This document shows, in pieces, positions 1 to 7,097 of a stretch of DNA of 11,757 nt. Source of the DNA: CAYGKP01 sp964350605 (GTDB taxonomy: Bacteria > Bacteroidota > Bacteroidia > Cytophagales > JAAEPT01); the NCBI GenBank assembly GCA_964350605.1, contig CAYGKP010000066.1, positions 1 through 11,757 on the forward strand. The letters are read 5' to 3'. The position numbers and the translations under genes were made by a program. The notes under the pieces are model-generated. The model did not search any database. It was not told the DNA's origin and saw nothing but the letters and a program-made list of their open reading frames with translations. Numbering within the stretch: position 1 is the first letter of the stretch; each line of letters opens with the position of its first letter.

Positions 1-8
1 AAGTGGAC

Positions 9-16
9 TATCTTTG
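9..16 (+). promoter_or_regulatory. Possible Bacteroidota -7 promoter element at the window edge
   Basis: TATCTTTG matches the Bacteroidota sigma factor -7 consensus TAnnTTTG exactly. The matching -33 TTG would lie before base 1 and cannot be checked. If it is a real promoter, transcription would begin at about 21-24, inside or next to the first codons of the murF-alr frame, which would make that mRNA nearly leaderless. A chance match is also possible. Confidence 0.35.
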
Positions 17-2467
17 GGGGTGGGGCAACTGGATGCGAAACAACTGACCGGGTGGCTGAAGGCCAAGGTGGAGGGCGACTTGCCCCCCCACCCGATTCGT
101 CACTTGGCGACCGACACGCGCCGCTTGTCCGATCCGTCGCACTGTTTGTTTGTGGCGTTGCGCGGGCCCAACCACGACGGACACACTTATTTGGCTGACG
201 CAGCCCGAGCCGGAGTTCCCTTGGCTCTCGTCGCCGACGACGACCAAACCGCCCAGCCGAAGGGCATGACCTTTCTGCGCGTGGCGGACCCGTTGGCCGC
301 GCTCCAATCCTTGACCGGGCAGCACCGCGACCAGTTTGACATCCCGGTGGTGGGGATCACGGGCAGCAATGGAAAGACCATCGTCAAGGAATGGCTGGCC
401 GGGCTGCTTTCGCCGGACCGCTCGGTGGTCCGCAGCCCCAAGAGCTACAATTCGCAAGTCGGTGTGCCCCTTTCGCTCTGGCAAATCGCCGACCACCACC
501 AAGTCGCCCTGATCGAAGCGGGCATTTCCGAACCGGGCGAGATGGCCAAGCTGGCCGAGATCATCCAGCCGACGGTCGGGGTATTCACCACCCTGGGCCC
601 CGCTCATCAAGAAAATTTCAAGAGCCTGGAGCATAAGCTGGCCGAGAAGCTCAATCTTTTCTCCGGCGTGCAGACCCTGGTCTATCGCCGCGACCGCGAG
701 GCCATCCACCAAGGCATCGCGACCCACTTGCCAGGGGTCAAGACCCTCAGTTGGGGCCAGCATTCGGAGAGCGACATCTATGTAGCGGGGGTCGACAGCC
801 TGTGGTCAATTAGCGAGGCGGGCGAGAAGACGAAAATCGAATTGCCCTTTTCCGACAGTGCATCGGTCGAGAACGCCTTGCATGCGGCGGTGGCGGCGCG
901 GGTGCTCGGCCTGTCCTGGTCGGTCATTGCCGAACGCTTGCGGGGGCTGCGGCCCATCTCCATGCGCCTGCAACTGAAAACCGGGCGGCGCAGCCTTCAA
1001 CTCGTTGACGATTCGTATAACAACGACTTAGTAGGCCTGACCTTGGCCCTCGACTTCCTCGCAACTCAAACGGCCCGAAAGGAACGGGTGGTCATCCTCT
1101 CTGACCTCTTGCAGGACGGACGGCCCGCCGCCGAACTCTATCCTGAAGTGGGCGCACAACTCGTCGCGCATGGCGTGACCCAGGTGTTGACCATCGGCCC
1201 AGAGACCGGGAAGGCAGCCCAGGCCTGGGGCCTCCCCGTCCAATGCTTCGAGACGACCGAGGACTTGCTGACCAGCGGGGCAGTTGCCGAACTGCGCGAG
1301 GCTGCCGTCTTGGTGAAAGGCGCGCGCCGCTTTCGCTTGGAACGGGTGGTGGAAGCCTTGGAAGCCCAGCGCCACCTCACGGTTTTGGAACTGAACCTGG
1401 ATGCCTTCGCCAACAATCTGAGTCACTACCGCCGTTTGGTGGGTCCGAAGGTTCAAATCCTGGCGATGGTCAAGGCCTTCGCTTATGGAAGCGGGGCGCA
1501 GGAAGTCGCGCACCTGTTGCAATTCGCCCGCGCCGATTGGTTGGGGGTCGCGTATTTGGACGAGGGCATTGCCCTGCGCGAGGCGGGCATTCAGTTGCCG
1601 ATCATGGTCCTAAACCCCGACCCCGAGCGGCTGGCCGAGTGCATCCACTACCGCCTGGAACCCACCATTTTCTCCGAGCGATTGCTGACCGCTTGGTTGC
1701 GCTGCGCGCCGAAGGGCGAGCGTCCGCCGCTGCATTTGGAGTTCGACACGGGCATGTCGCGCCTGGGCTTTTCGCCCGAGGCCGCCGGCCGAGTGGCGCA
1801 CCAATTGAAGGACACCGCCCCCCACGAAGTGCGCGGGGTTTTCTCGCACCTGGCCGTTTCGGGCGATCCGAAGCAAGACGATTTCACGCGTGGCCAGATC
1901 AAGGCGTTTGGCCAGATTGCGGACTTGTTGGAAGCGGAGTTGAGCCACCCCCTCCTCAAACACCTGGCGAATTCGTCGGGCATCACGCGGTTCCCCCAGG
2001 CCCATTTCGACATGGTCCGCCTGGGCATCGGCCTCTACGGTATTGGCACCGACGCGAGCGAGCACGCCCAATTGGAACGTGCCGGGCTGCTGCGCACGAC
2101 CCTCTCGCAGCTCCGCGACCTGAAGCCCGGCGACACGGTTAGCTACGACCGCACGTTTACCGCTGTGAAGCCCATGCGCATCGCGACCCTGCCCATAGGG
2201 TATGGCGATGGGTACAGCCGCCGCTTTTCAAATGGGGTGGGGGAAGTGATCGTGGCTGGGCGGGCCTGCCCGGTGGTGGGCCGGGTGTGCATGGACATGT
2301 GCATGGTCGATGTGACGGGCCTCGAGGTGCAGGAAGGCGACAGTGCCATCGTCCTGGGTCCGGGCATGGACTGGGCCGAAGCCGCCCGCCGGATCGGGAC
2401 GATTTCCTACGAACTTCTCACCTCGCTGGGCCCGCGTTTGCCACGGGTGTATTATCGCGAGAGTTAG
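14..2467 (+). CDS. Bifunctional MurF ligase / alanine racemase fusion
   Basis: A fusion of two peptidoglycan-precursor enzymes. Residues 1 to about 452 resemble MurF, the cytoplasmic ATP-dependent ligase that adds D-Ala-D-Ala to UDP-MurNAc-tripeptide; the ATP loop GITGSNGKT is at 114-122, followed by the family's KSYNSQVGVPLS stretch. Residues about 455-817 are a complete PLP-dependent alanine racemase: the PLP lysine is K487 in MVKAFAYGSG, the catalytic tyrosine is Y730 in IGYGDGY, with RLGIGLYG, RVCMDMC and LGPRLPRVYY also present. The fusion is a known Bacteroidota hallmark, and such genomes often also carry a separate murF, so ligase activity of this copy is not certain. The start is unsure: TTG at 14 or GTG at 20 are possible, and the frame stays open to base 2, so it may begin outside the window. 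The ATG at 33 is out of frame. The gene ends about 100 bp before feoA. Confidence 0.93.
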   Translation: MGVGQLDAKQLTGWLKAKVEGDLPPHPIRHLATDTRRLSDPSHCLFVALRGPNHDGHTYLADAARAGVPLALVADDDQTAQPKGMTFLRVADPLAALQSLTGQHRDQFDIPVVGITGSNGKTIVKEWLAGLLSPDRSVVRSPKSYNSQVGVPLSLWQIADHHQVALIEAGISEPGEMAKLAEIIQPTVGVFTTLGPAHQENFKSLEHKLAEKLNLFSGVQTLVYRRDREAIHQGIATHLPGVKTLSWGQHSESDIYVAGVDSLWSISEAGEKTKIELPFSDSASVENALHAAVAARVLGLSWSVIAERLRGLRPISMRLQLKTGRRSLQLVDDSYNNDLVGLTLALDFLATQTARKERVVILSDLLQDGRPAAELYPEVGAQLVAHGVTQVLTIGPETGKAAQAWGLPVQCFETTEDLLTSGAVAELREAAVLVKGARRFRLERVVEALEAQRHLTVLELNLDAFANNLSHYRRLVGPKVQILAMVKAFAYGSGAQEVAHLLQFARADWLGVAYLDEGIALREAGIQLPIMVLNPDPERLAECIHYRLEPTIFSERLLTAWLRCAPKGERPPLHLEFDTGMSRLGFSPEAAGRVAHQLKDTAPHEVRGVFSHLAVSGDPKQDDFTRGQIKAFGQIADLLEAELSHPLLKHLANSSGITRFPQAHFDMVRLGIGLYGIGTDASEHAQLERAGLLRTTLSQLRDLKPGDTVSYDRTFTAVKPMRIATLPIGYGDGYSRRFSNGVGEVIVAGRACPVVGRVCMDMCMVDVTGLEVQEGDSAIVLGPGMDWAEAARRIGTISYELLTSLGPRLPRVYYRES

Positions 2468-2491
2468 GTAGGCGAAGCTGACGAAAATCAC

Positions 2492-2522
2492 TTGGGAAAT
2501 ACCCCCCGCGGTCGTAGCTTCG
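2492..2522 (+). promoter_or_regulatory. Predicted Bacteroidota-type promoter of feoAB
   Basis: TTG at 2492-2494, a 20-nt spacer, then TAGCTTCG at 2515-2522. This fits TTG-N19-21-TAnnTTTG with one mismatch in the -7 box. It lies in the 101-bp gap between murF-alr and feoA and would give a leader of about 40 nt. No intrinsic terminator for murF-alr is visible upstream, so some read-through from that gene is possible. Confidence 0.5.
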
Positions 2523-2536
2523 TGATTCTGGAATCA
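2523..2536 (+). promoter_or_regulatory. Palindromic operator candidate at the feoAB transcription start
   Basis: TGATTC-TG-GAATCA is a perfect inverted repeat with 6-bp arms and a 2-bp centre. It begins right after the predicted -7 box, so it would cover the transcription start, the usual place for a repressor site. Half of it (GAATCA) recurs at 2561-2566, exactly 30 bp on, just before the feoA start codon. It does not look like a classic Fur box (GATAATGATAATCATTATC) or a DtxR/IdeR box. An iron-responsive role is inferred from position only. Confidence 0.35.
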
Positions 2537-2568
2537 GTCTAGATAAGACGCTTCCGTTTCGAATCAAG

Positions 2569-2802
2569 ATGCCCGCCGCACCCCGCCGTACGCTCGCCGA
2601 CCTGCCCGAAGGGCAATCGGCCACCATCGCCCGCTTGGAGGACAAGGGCCTTGCCCTCAAGTTGATGGAGATGGGTGTGCTGCCCGAGTGTTACGTCGAG
2701 ATGCGCCACAAGGCCCCCTTCGGCGATCCGTTGTGCATCCATGTGTGTGGCTACACGCTCTCGATGCGCCGCAGCGAGGCGCAGACCGTCATCCTTCACT
2801 AA
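2569..2802 (+). CDS. feoA: FeoA, ferrous iron transport accessory protein
   Basis: A 77-residue cytoplasmic protein of the FeoA family (SH3-like beta-barrel), which is needed for, or modulates, FeoB-dependent Fe2+ uptake. The family pattern is visible: LADLPEGQSATIARLED near the N-terminus, then LALKLMEMGVLPECYVEM (the hydrophobic clamp region) and a C-terminal LSMRRSEAQTVILH beta strand. The length is normal for FeoA (about 75-85 aa). ATG at 2569 is the natural start and no strong ribosome binding site precedes it, as is common in Bacteroidota. The stop is 6 nt from the feoB start, so the two are co-transcribed and probably translationally coupled. Confidence 0.93.
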   Translation: MPAAPRRTLADLPEGQSATIARLEDKGLALKLMEMGVLPECYVEMRHKAPFGDPLCIHVCGYTLSMRRSEAQTVILH

Positions 2803-2808
2803 GCGCCC

Positions 2809-4935
2809 ATGAGCGCCCCCCGGCCCCTCCAGGTCGCGCTGGTCGGCAACCCAAACGCCGGCAAAACCTCGCTCTTCAACCGCCTGACTGGCATGAGCCA
2901 GAAGGTCGGCAACTTCCCCGGCGTTACCGTCGAGCGAAAGTCCGGGCAGTTCCTGTTGCCTAACGGTCAACCCGTCCGCCTGACCGACCTGCCGGGCACC
3001 TACAGCCTCTACCCCAAAAGCTATGACGAGCGCGTGGCCGTCGAGGTACTTCTCGAGGCCCAGCACCCCGACCGCCCGAAGGTTGTCGTCGTCATTGTCG
3101 ACGAGTCGAACCTGAAGCGCAACCTGCTGCTGACCCACCAGCTCTATGACCTCGGTTTGCCCTTGGTCATTGCCCTGAACATGGGTGAGATGGCCGACAA
3201 GAAGGGCAGCCGCGTCCCGCTGGAAGCCATTGAAGAAGCCCACCCGGGGTCAAAGGTTGTGGAGATCAACGCCCGCGATGGCCGGGGCCTCGACGAACTG
3301 AAAGCCGCGATTCAGGCGCAACACTGCGAGCCACCGAGGACCGATGTACTGGTCCCGTCCCTGACAACCGACGACCGAGCACGAATCGGGCGGGTGCAAG
3401 AACTTTTGTCGCTCGACAATCCCTACCAAGCGCTGCTGACCGTCCACCACCTGGACATCCTCCAATTCCTGCCCGAGGAAAAAAAAGCGGGGGTGTTAAC
3501 GGAGATGGAAGGTGCGGGTTTCGATTCCTCGGAAGAGCAGTCGAAGGAGACGCTCTACCGCTACCACCGCATCGACCACGACCTGGGCGAGCACCGCGAC
3601 GAGTCGAAAATCGCCACCGAGCGGTGGACACGCCGCCTCGACAAAATCTTGGTCCACAGGGTGTGGGGCTTCCTGATTTTCCTGCTCATCATGGCCTTGA
3701 TGTTCCAAACGGTGTTCGCCTTGGCGGCCTACCCGATGGACTGGATCGACCAGGGGACGGGCTGGCTGTCGGTCAAATTATTGGAGGTCATGCCATCCGG
3801 TTGGGGCACCGACTTGCTGGTCCAGGGCTTGCTTGCGGGCATCGGCGGAGTGGTGATTTTCGTGCCGCAGATCGCGTTGCTGTTCCTGTTGCTCGGCTTT
3901 TTGGAGGAGAGCGGCTACATGGCCCGCGTCATGTACATCACCGACAAACTGATGCGGCCCTTTGGCCTGAACGGGCGCAGCGTAGTCCCGCTGATTTCCG
4001 GGCTGGCCTGTGCGATCCCCGCCATCATGGCCGCGCGCAGCATCGAGAACCGCAAGGAACGTCTCTTGACCATCTTTGTCACCCCGCTCATGAGTTGCTC
4101 GGCGCGGCTGCCGGTCTACGCCGTGCTGATCGCCTTGGTCGTTCCGAACGAGCGGGTGGGTGGAGTGTTCTCGCTCCAAGGCTTGGCGATGATGGGCATG
4201 TACTTGCTCGGCGTGGTCTTCGCGCTGTTGACCGCGATTGCGTTCAAGGGCTTCTTCAAACGCGGACCGGGCAGCCTGTTTGTGATGGAGATGCCCGATT
4301 ACCGCTGGCCGCAAGTTCGCAACGTGCTCCAGACCATGTGGCTGCGTTCGCGGGCCTTTGTGTTCGAGGCCGGGAAGGTGATTGTGCCCCTGGCGATTTT
4401 GCTCTGGTTCTTGGCCAGCTACGGACCCGGCGACAGCCTGGAACGGGCCGAGGCGACCGTCATCGAACAAGCCCAAACCACCGAATGGGACGAGGGCGAG
4501 GTGGACAACCGCATCGCCGCCGCCCAGATGGAGGCCTCGTATGCCGGGCGTTTTGGCAAGGCCATCGAACCCGCGATTCGACCGCTGGGCTACGACTGGA
4601 AAATCGGCATCGCGCTTCTGACTTCGTTTGCGGCGCGGGAAGTGTTTGTGGGCACGATCAACACGATTTATACCATTGGTGCCGACGTGGAAGAAACCTC
4701 GACGATCAAGGAGCGGCTGGCCCGCGAACGAGATCCGGCGACGGGAGAAGCGCGCTTCACGGTGGCGGTGGCCTTCTCGCTGATGGTCTTTTATGCCTTC
4801 GCGTTGCAGTGCATGAGCACCGTGGCAATCGTCTGGCGCGAGACGCGAAGCTGGGCCATCGTGACCCTGCAATGGCTCTACATGGCGGCCCTGGCCTACG
4901 GCGGCGCCCTGTTGACCTACCAGTTGTTGAGCTAG
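2809..4935 (+). CDS. feoB: FeoB, ferrous iron transporter with G-protein domain
   Basis: A 708-residue inner-membrane Fe2+ transporter. The cytoplasmic G domain (residues 1 to about 170) has G1 GNPNAGKTS at 13-21, the switch-I NFPGVTVE at 35-42 and G3 DLPG at 60-63. G4 reads NMGE at 124-127, where NxxD is the rule, and the G5 region reads INARDGRG at 153-160 without the usual SA. A helical linker follows (about 175-280). The membrane part starts near residue 283 and holds the two FeoB gate regions, with GYMARVMY at 369-376, SGLACAIPAIMAARSI (C401), PLMSCSARLPVY (C430) and AFALQCMSTVAIV (C668). Length and order are typical. An A8 run at 3479-3486 (codons 224-226) lies between the G domain and the membrane domain. 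The gene converges with the trkA-like gene after 7 bp. Confidence 0.95.
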   Translation: MSAPRPLQVALVGNPNAGKTSLFNRLTGMSQKVGNFPGVTVERKSGQFLLPNGQPVRLTDLPGTYSLYPKSYDERVAVEVLLEAQHPDRPKVVVVIVDESNLKRNLLLTHQLYDLGLPLVIALNMGEMADKKGSRVPLEAIEEAHPGSKVVEINARDGRGLDELKAAIQAQHCEPPRTDVLVPSLTTDDRARIGRVQELLSLDNPYQALLTVHHLDILQFLPEEKKAGVLTEMEGAGFDSSEEQSKETLYRYHRIDHDLGEHRDESKIATERWTRRLDKILVHRVWGFLIFLLIMALMFQTVFALAAYPMDWIDQGTGWLSVKLLEVMPSGWGTDLLVQGLLAGIGGVVIFVPQIALLFLLLGFLEESGYMARVMYITDKLMRPFGLNGRSVVPLISGLACAIPAIMAARSIENRKERLLTIFVTPLMSCSARLPVYAVLIALVVPNERVGGVFSLQGLAMMGMYLLGVVFALLTAIAFKGFFKRGPGSLFVMEMPDYRWPQVRNVLQTMWLRSRAFVFEAGKVIVPLAILLWFLASYGPGDSLERAEATVIEQAQTTEWDEGEVDNRIAAAQMEASYAGRFGKAIEPAIRPLGYDWKIGIALLTSFAAREVFVGTINTIYTIGADVEETSTIKERLARERDPATGEARFTVAVAFSLMVFYAFALQCMSTVAIVWRETRSWAIVTLQWLYMAALAYGGALLTYQLLS

Positions 4936-4942
4936 GCCCCGT

Positions 4943-5635
4943 CTACTTGTTCACCTCAATGAACTTGTCGACATCGAAGGTCTTGCCAAGCAAGATGATG
5001 ATGTCCGACTCGAGGAGGACCGTGTCGCTCTTCGGCACGCCGATGATGTGCTCGACCATCTGCTTCTCACCGTTTTTCATCTCGGTGAACTTGCGCTTGA
5101 TGGTGATCAGGTTCAAATCGTAACGCTGGCGCAGGCCAATCTCGTTGATCGACTTGTTGGCCACCTTCTTCGGCGTTTGGATCTCGATGATCTCGTAATC
5201 GTCGGGCAAGGGCAAGAAGCCGCGCATGTTCGGGTGGATCAGCATCTCGGCCACCGTCGAACCAATCTGGTCATCGGGCGAGAACACCTCTTCGATGCCC
5301 ACCTTCTGAAGAATCATTTTCTGCTGGGCGTTGGCCGCCCGGGCAATCACGCGGGGCACACCCAATTCGCGCAGCAGCACACAGGTCAACAGCAGGCCCT
5401 CGTAGTTGTGGCCAATGGCCACGACCACCGCGTCGGTGTCCTGAATGTTCTGGGCCCGCAAGGCGCGCTCGTCGGTCGAGTCCAAGGCCACGGCGTGGGC
5501 CACCTCGTGCTTGAGGTTCTCGCACTTCTCGGGGTCCTGGTCGATCGCTAGCACTTCAGCCCCGCGTTCGGCCAAATGTTTGGCGATGGAGGTGCCCAGG
5601 TAGCCCAGGCCAATGACGGCAAACTTTTCCTTCAT
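4943..5635 (-). CDS. TrkA/KtrA family potassium transport regulatory protein
   Basis: A 230-residue cytoplasmic RCK protein that would gate a TrkH/KtrB-type K+ channel on binding nucleotide. The RCK_N Rossmann fold starts with VIGLGYLGTS (GxGxxG at 9-14) and has the acidic residue D32 at the end of the second strand (VLAIDQD), as in NAD(H)/ATP-binding RCK domains. An RCK_C (TrkA_C) domain covers about 140-225. The size fits single-unit KtrA (about 220 aa) rather than the doubled E. coli TrkA (about 458 aa). No channel partner gene is in the window, so the partner must be elsewhere. It lies 11 nt downstream of rdgB on the same strand, apparently in the same transcript. KtrA is the likelier name, but without the partner I leave the symbol empty. 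Confidence 0.9.
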   Translation of the reverse strand: MKEKFAVIGLGYLGTSIAKHLAERGAEVLAIDQDPEKCENLKHEVAHAVALDSTDERALRAQNIQDTDAVVVAIGHNYEGLLLTCVLLRELGVPRVIARAANAQQKMILQKVGIEEVFSPDDQIGSTVAEMLIHPNMRGFLPLPDDYEIIEIQTPKKVANKSINEIGLRQRYDLNLITIKRKFTEMKNGEKQMVEHIIGVPKSDTVLLESDIIILLGKTFDVDKFIEVNK

Positions 5636-5646
5636 GGACCGTAAAG

Positions 5647-6240
5647 CTACGAGTTCTGAAGATGCGTACGCAGGAAGGCCCCGAGCTTTGCCACTGCCCG
5701 GCCCCGGTGGCTGATTTGACCTTTGGCCTTCAGGCTCATCTCGGCAAAGGAAAGCGGGTAGCCCATCGGCTGGAAAATTGGGTCGTACCCAAATCCGCCG
5801 AGGCCTTGGGCTGCCTCCAGGATGTCGCCTTCGACGATGCCTTCGAAGGTGTATTCCTGTCCATCGAGCAGTAAGGCCATGACGGTGCGAAAGCGGGCGC
5901 GGCGATAGTCCTGCCCTTCGAGGTGTTGGAGCAGGAGCTTCACATTGTCCTCCGACAAACAGCCGACCCCCGCGTAGCGCGCCGAAAATACTCCGGGGGC
6001 ACCGTTTAAGGCATCGACCTCCAGGCCCGTGTCGTCGGCGATGACTGCGCCGCCCACGCGTTCATGCACAAAACGCGCTTTGAGCAGGGCGTTGCCCTCC
6101 AAGGTGGCCGCCGTTTCGGGAATTTCGGTGTCGAAGCCGATGTCCTTCAGGGTGCGCACGTGGAGCCCTTCGGAGAGGATGGCCCCAATTTCTTCGGCCT
6201 TGTGGGCGTTGTGGGAAGCCAGGAGGAGTTCAAGTGGCAT
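5647..6240 (-). CDS. rdgB: RdgB/HAM1-type dITP/XTP pyrophosphatase
   Basis: A 197-residue house-cleaning nucleotidase that hydrolyses non-canonical purine nucleotides (dITP, XTP, ITP) to the monophosphate plus PPi and so keeps them out of DNA and RNA. Family motifs are complete: SHNAHK at 9-14, DDTGLEV at 69-75 with the catalytic D69, SARYAG at 86-91, GFGYDPIF at 149-156 and SHRGRA at 177-182. The length is normal. The ATG start (complement of 6238-6240) directly precedes the conserved first strand LELLLASHN. It is the first gene of a short minus-strand operon with the TrkA-like gene and is divergent from the DUF4476 gene, with only 42 bp between start codons. Confidence 0.95.
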   Translation of the reverse strand: MPLELLLASHNAHKAEEIGAILSEGLHVRTLKDIGFDTEIPETAATLEGNALLKARFVHERVGGAVIADDTGLEVDALNGAPGVFSARYAGVGCLSEDNVKLLLQHLEGQDYRRARFRTVMALLLDGQEYTFEGIVEGDILEAAQGLGGFGYDPIFQPMGYPLSFAEMSLKAKGQISHRGRAVAKLGAFLRTHLQNS

Positions 6241-6282
6241 ACTCTTTGTCTTTGGAGCGGTACGTCTTACTGTCCGACCGCC

Positions 6283-7053
6283 ATGAACCTACGAAAGTTC
6301 GCCTTTGCCTTTTTGTTTCCCTTGGGACTCAGTGTTGTTTCCCCGCTTTGCGCCCAAAGCGATTCGGTGGCCGCCGACCTGCGGGTGTTTACCGAAGAGG
6401 GCCAGCGGTTTACCCTGTTCCTGAACGGCAAAATGACCAACGAGGCCCCCGCCGCGCAAGTCGAAATTGATGGCATTCCCGCCGATTACGCCCACCTGCG
6501 CATTCAGTTTTCCGATGGCACGCCCCAGCTTCAGCGCATCATTACCCTGACCCCCGGCAAGCGCACCTTATACATGGTGATCCTGACCGCCACGGGCGAG
6601 CCCGACCTGTATTTCTTTGGCGAGGAGGCCATTGTAACCAGCAAGCCTGTCCTCGCCGTTGAGACAGACCCGAAGGATACCGTCCCTTCACAGTGGATTG
6701 AACCAGCGCCGGCAAAGGTCGAACCAACCCCCTCGAAAACACCAGAGGTCGCTGCCTGCCTGATCGCGCCGAGCGACTTTGACAACATTTATGCAAACGT
6801 GCAGGCCACCCGCATGGAGATGTCCAAACGCGAAGTGGCCTGGAGCGCCATTCGCGAAAGCTGTCCGATGGCCGAACAAGTCGCGCAACTCGTCAAGCTT
6901 TTGGCCTATGGGCCGGACCGATTGCAACTGGCCCAGGACGCCTTTGGCGTGGTCGCCGACCGCCGAAATTATTACTTGGTCGAGCAAGCCTTGGGCAATC
7001 CCTTCGACCAAGAAGCACTGCGCGAGCACATGGATTCCTTCCCCGCCCGCTAG
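6283..7053 (+). CDS. Secreted DUF4476 domain protein
   Basis: A 256-residue exported protein of unknown function. Residues 1-25 form a Sec signal peptide (MNLRKF, then a hydrophobic core ending SPLCAQ) with likely cleavage after AQ; C23 is not in a lipobox, so it is probably soluble in the periplasm or secreted. Residues about 30-118 look like a beta-rich domain. Residues about 130-156 are a Pro/Glu/Thr linker. Residues about 159-251 match DUF4476 as I remember it: C159, FDNIY, C194 followed by MAEQV, RLQLAQDAFGVVAD and NYYLVEQALG. The frame is open upstream to 6064, but ATG 6283 is chosen because the signal peptide begins there and the extension would run into rdgB. It precedes the lipoprotein genes by 44 bp and may be co-transcribed with them. 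Confidence 0.85.
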   Translation: MNLRKFAFAFLFPLGLSVVSPLCAQSDSVAADLRVFTEEGQRFTLFLNGKMTNEAPAAQVEIDGIPADYAHLRIQFSDGTPQLQRIITLTPGKRTLYMVILTATGEPDLYFFGEEAIVTSKPVLAVETDPKDTVPSQWIEPAPAKVEPTPSKTPEVAACLIAPSDFDNIYANVQATRMEMSKREVAWSAIRESCPMAEQVAQLVKLLAYGPDRLQLAQDAFGVVADRRNYYLVEQALGNPFDQEALREHMDSFPAR

Positions 7054-7072
7054 CATCATAGGCCAAGAACTC

Positions 7073-7080
7073 TATCTTTA
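7073..7080 (+). promoter_or_regulatory. Weak -7-like element before the CsgG-type lipoprotein gene
   Basis: TATCTTTA matches TAnnTTTG except at the last base and lies 17 nt before the ATG at 7098. No TTG is found at the expected distance upstream, so it is a weak candidate. If it works, it would start the lipoprotein transcript separately from the DUF4476 gene. Confidence 0.25.
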
Positions 7081-7097
7081 CCCGCCTCAAGTCCGCC

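Noticed and set aside
33..35. ATG near the left end as the murF-alr start
   Set aside because: It is out of frame with the long coding frame.
1243..2142. 299-codon plus-strand frame inside the racemase half of murF-alr
   Set aside because: Fully inside a certain gene, Arg/Gly/Pro-rich, no domain.
2468..2568. Classic Fur box upstream of feoA
   Set aside because: I looked for GATAATGATAATCATTATC-like sequence and found none; only the unrelated TGATTC/GAATCA palindrome is present.
3778..4872. 364-codon open frame on the minus strand inside feoB
   Set aside because: Antisense to well-conserved FeoB membrane coding; low-complexity composition (Gln/His/Arg-rich), no recognisable domain.
3624..5123. 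499-codon open frame on the plus strand overlapping feoB and the trkA-like gene
   Set aside because: It is the -1 frame of feoB, rich in Arg/Gly/Pro/His, matches no family I know and runs on into an antiparallel gene. It is a shadow frame from high G+C third positions.
6064..6282. Upstream extension of the DUF4476 gene
   Set aside because: It overlaps rdgB on the other strand and would bury the signal peptide.
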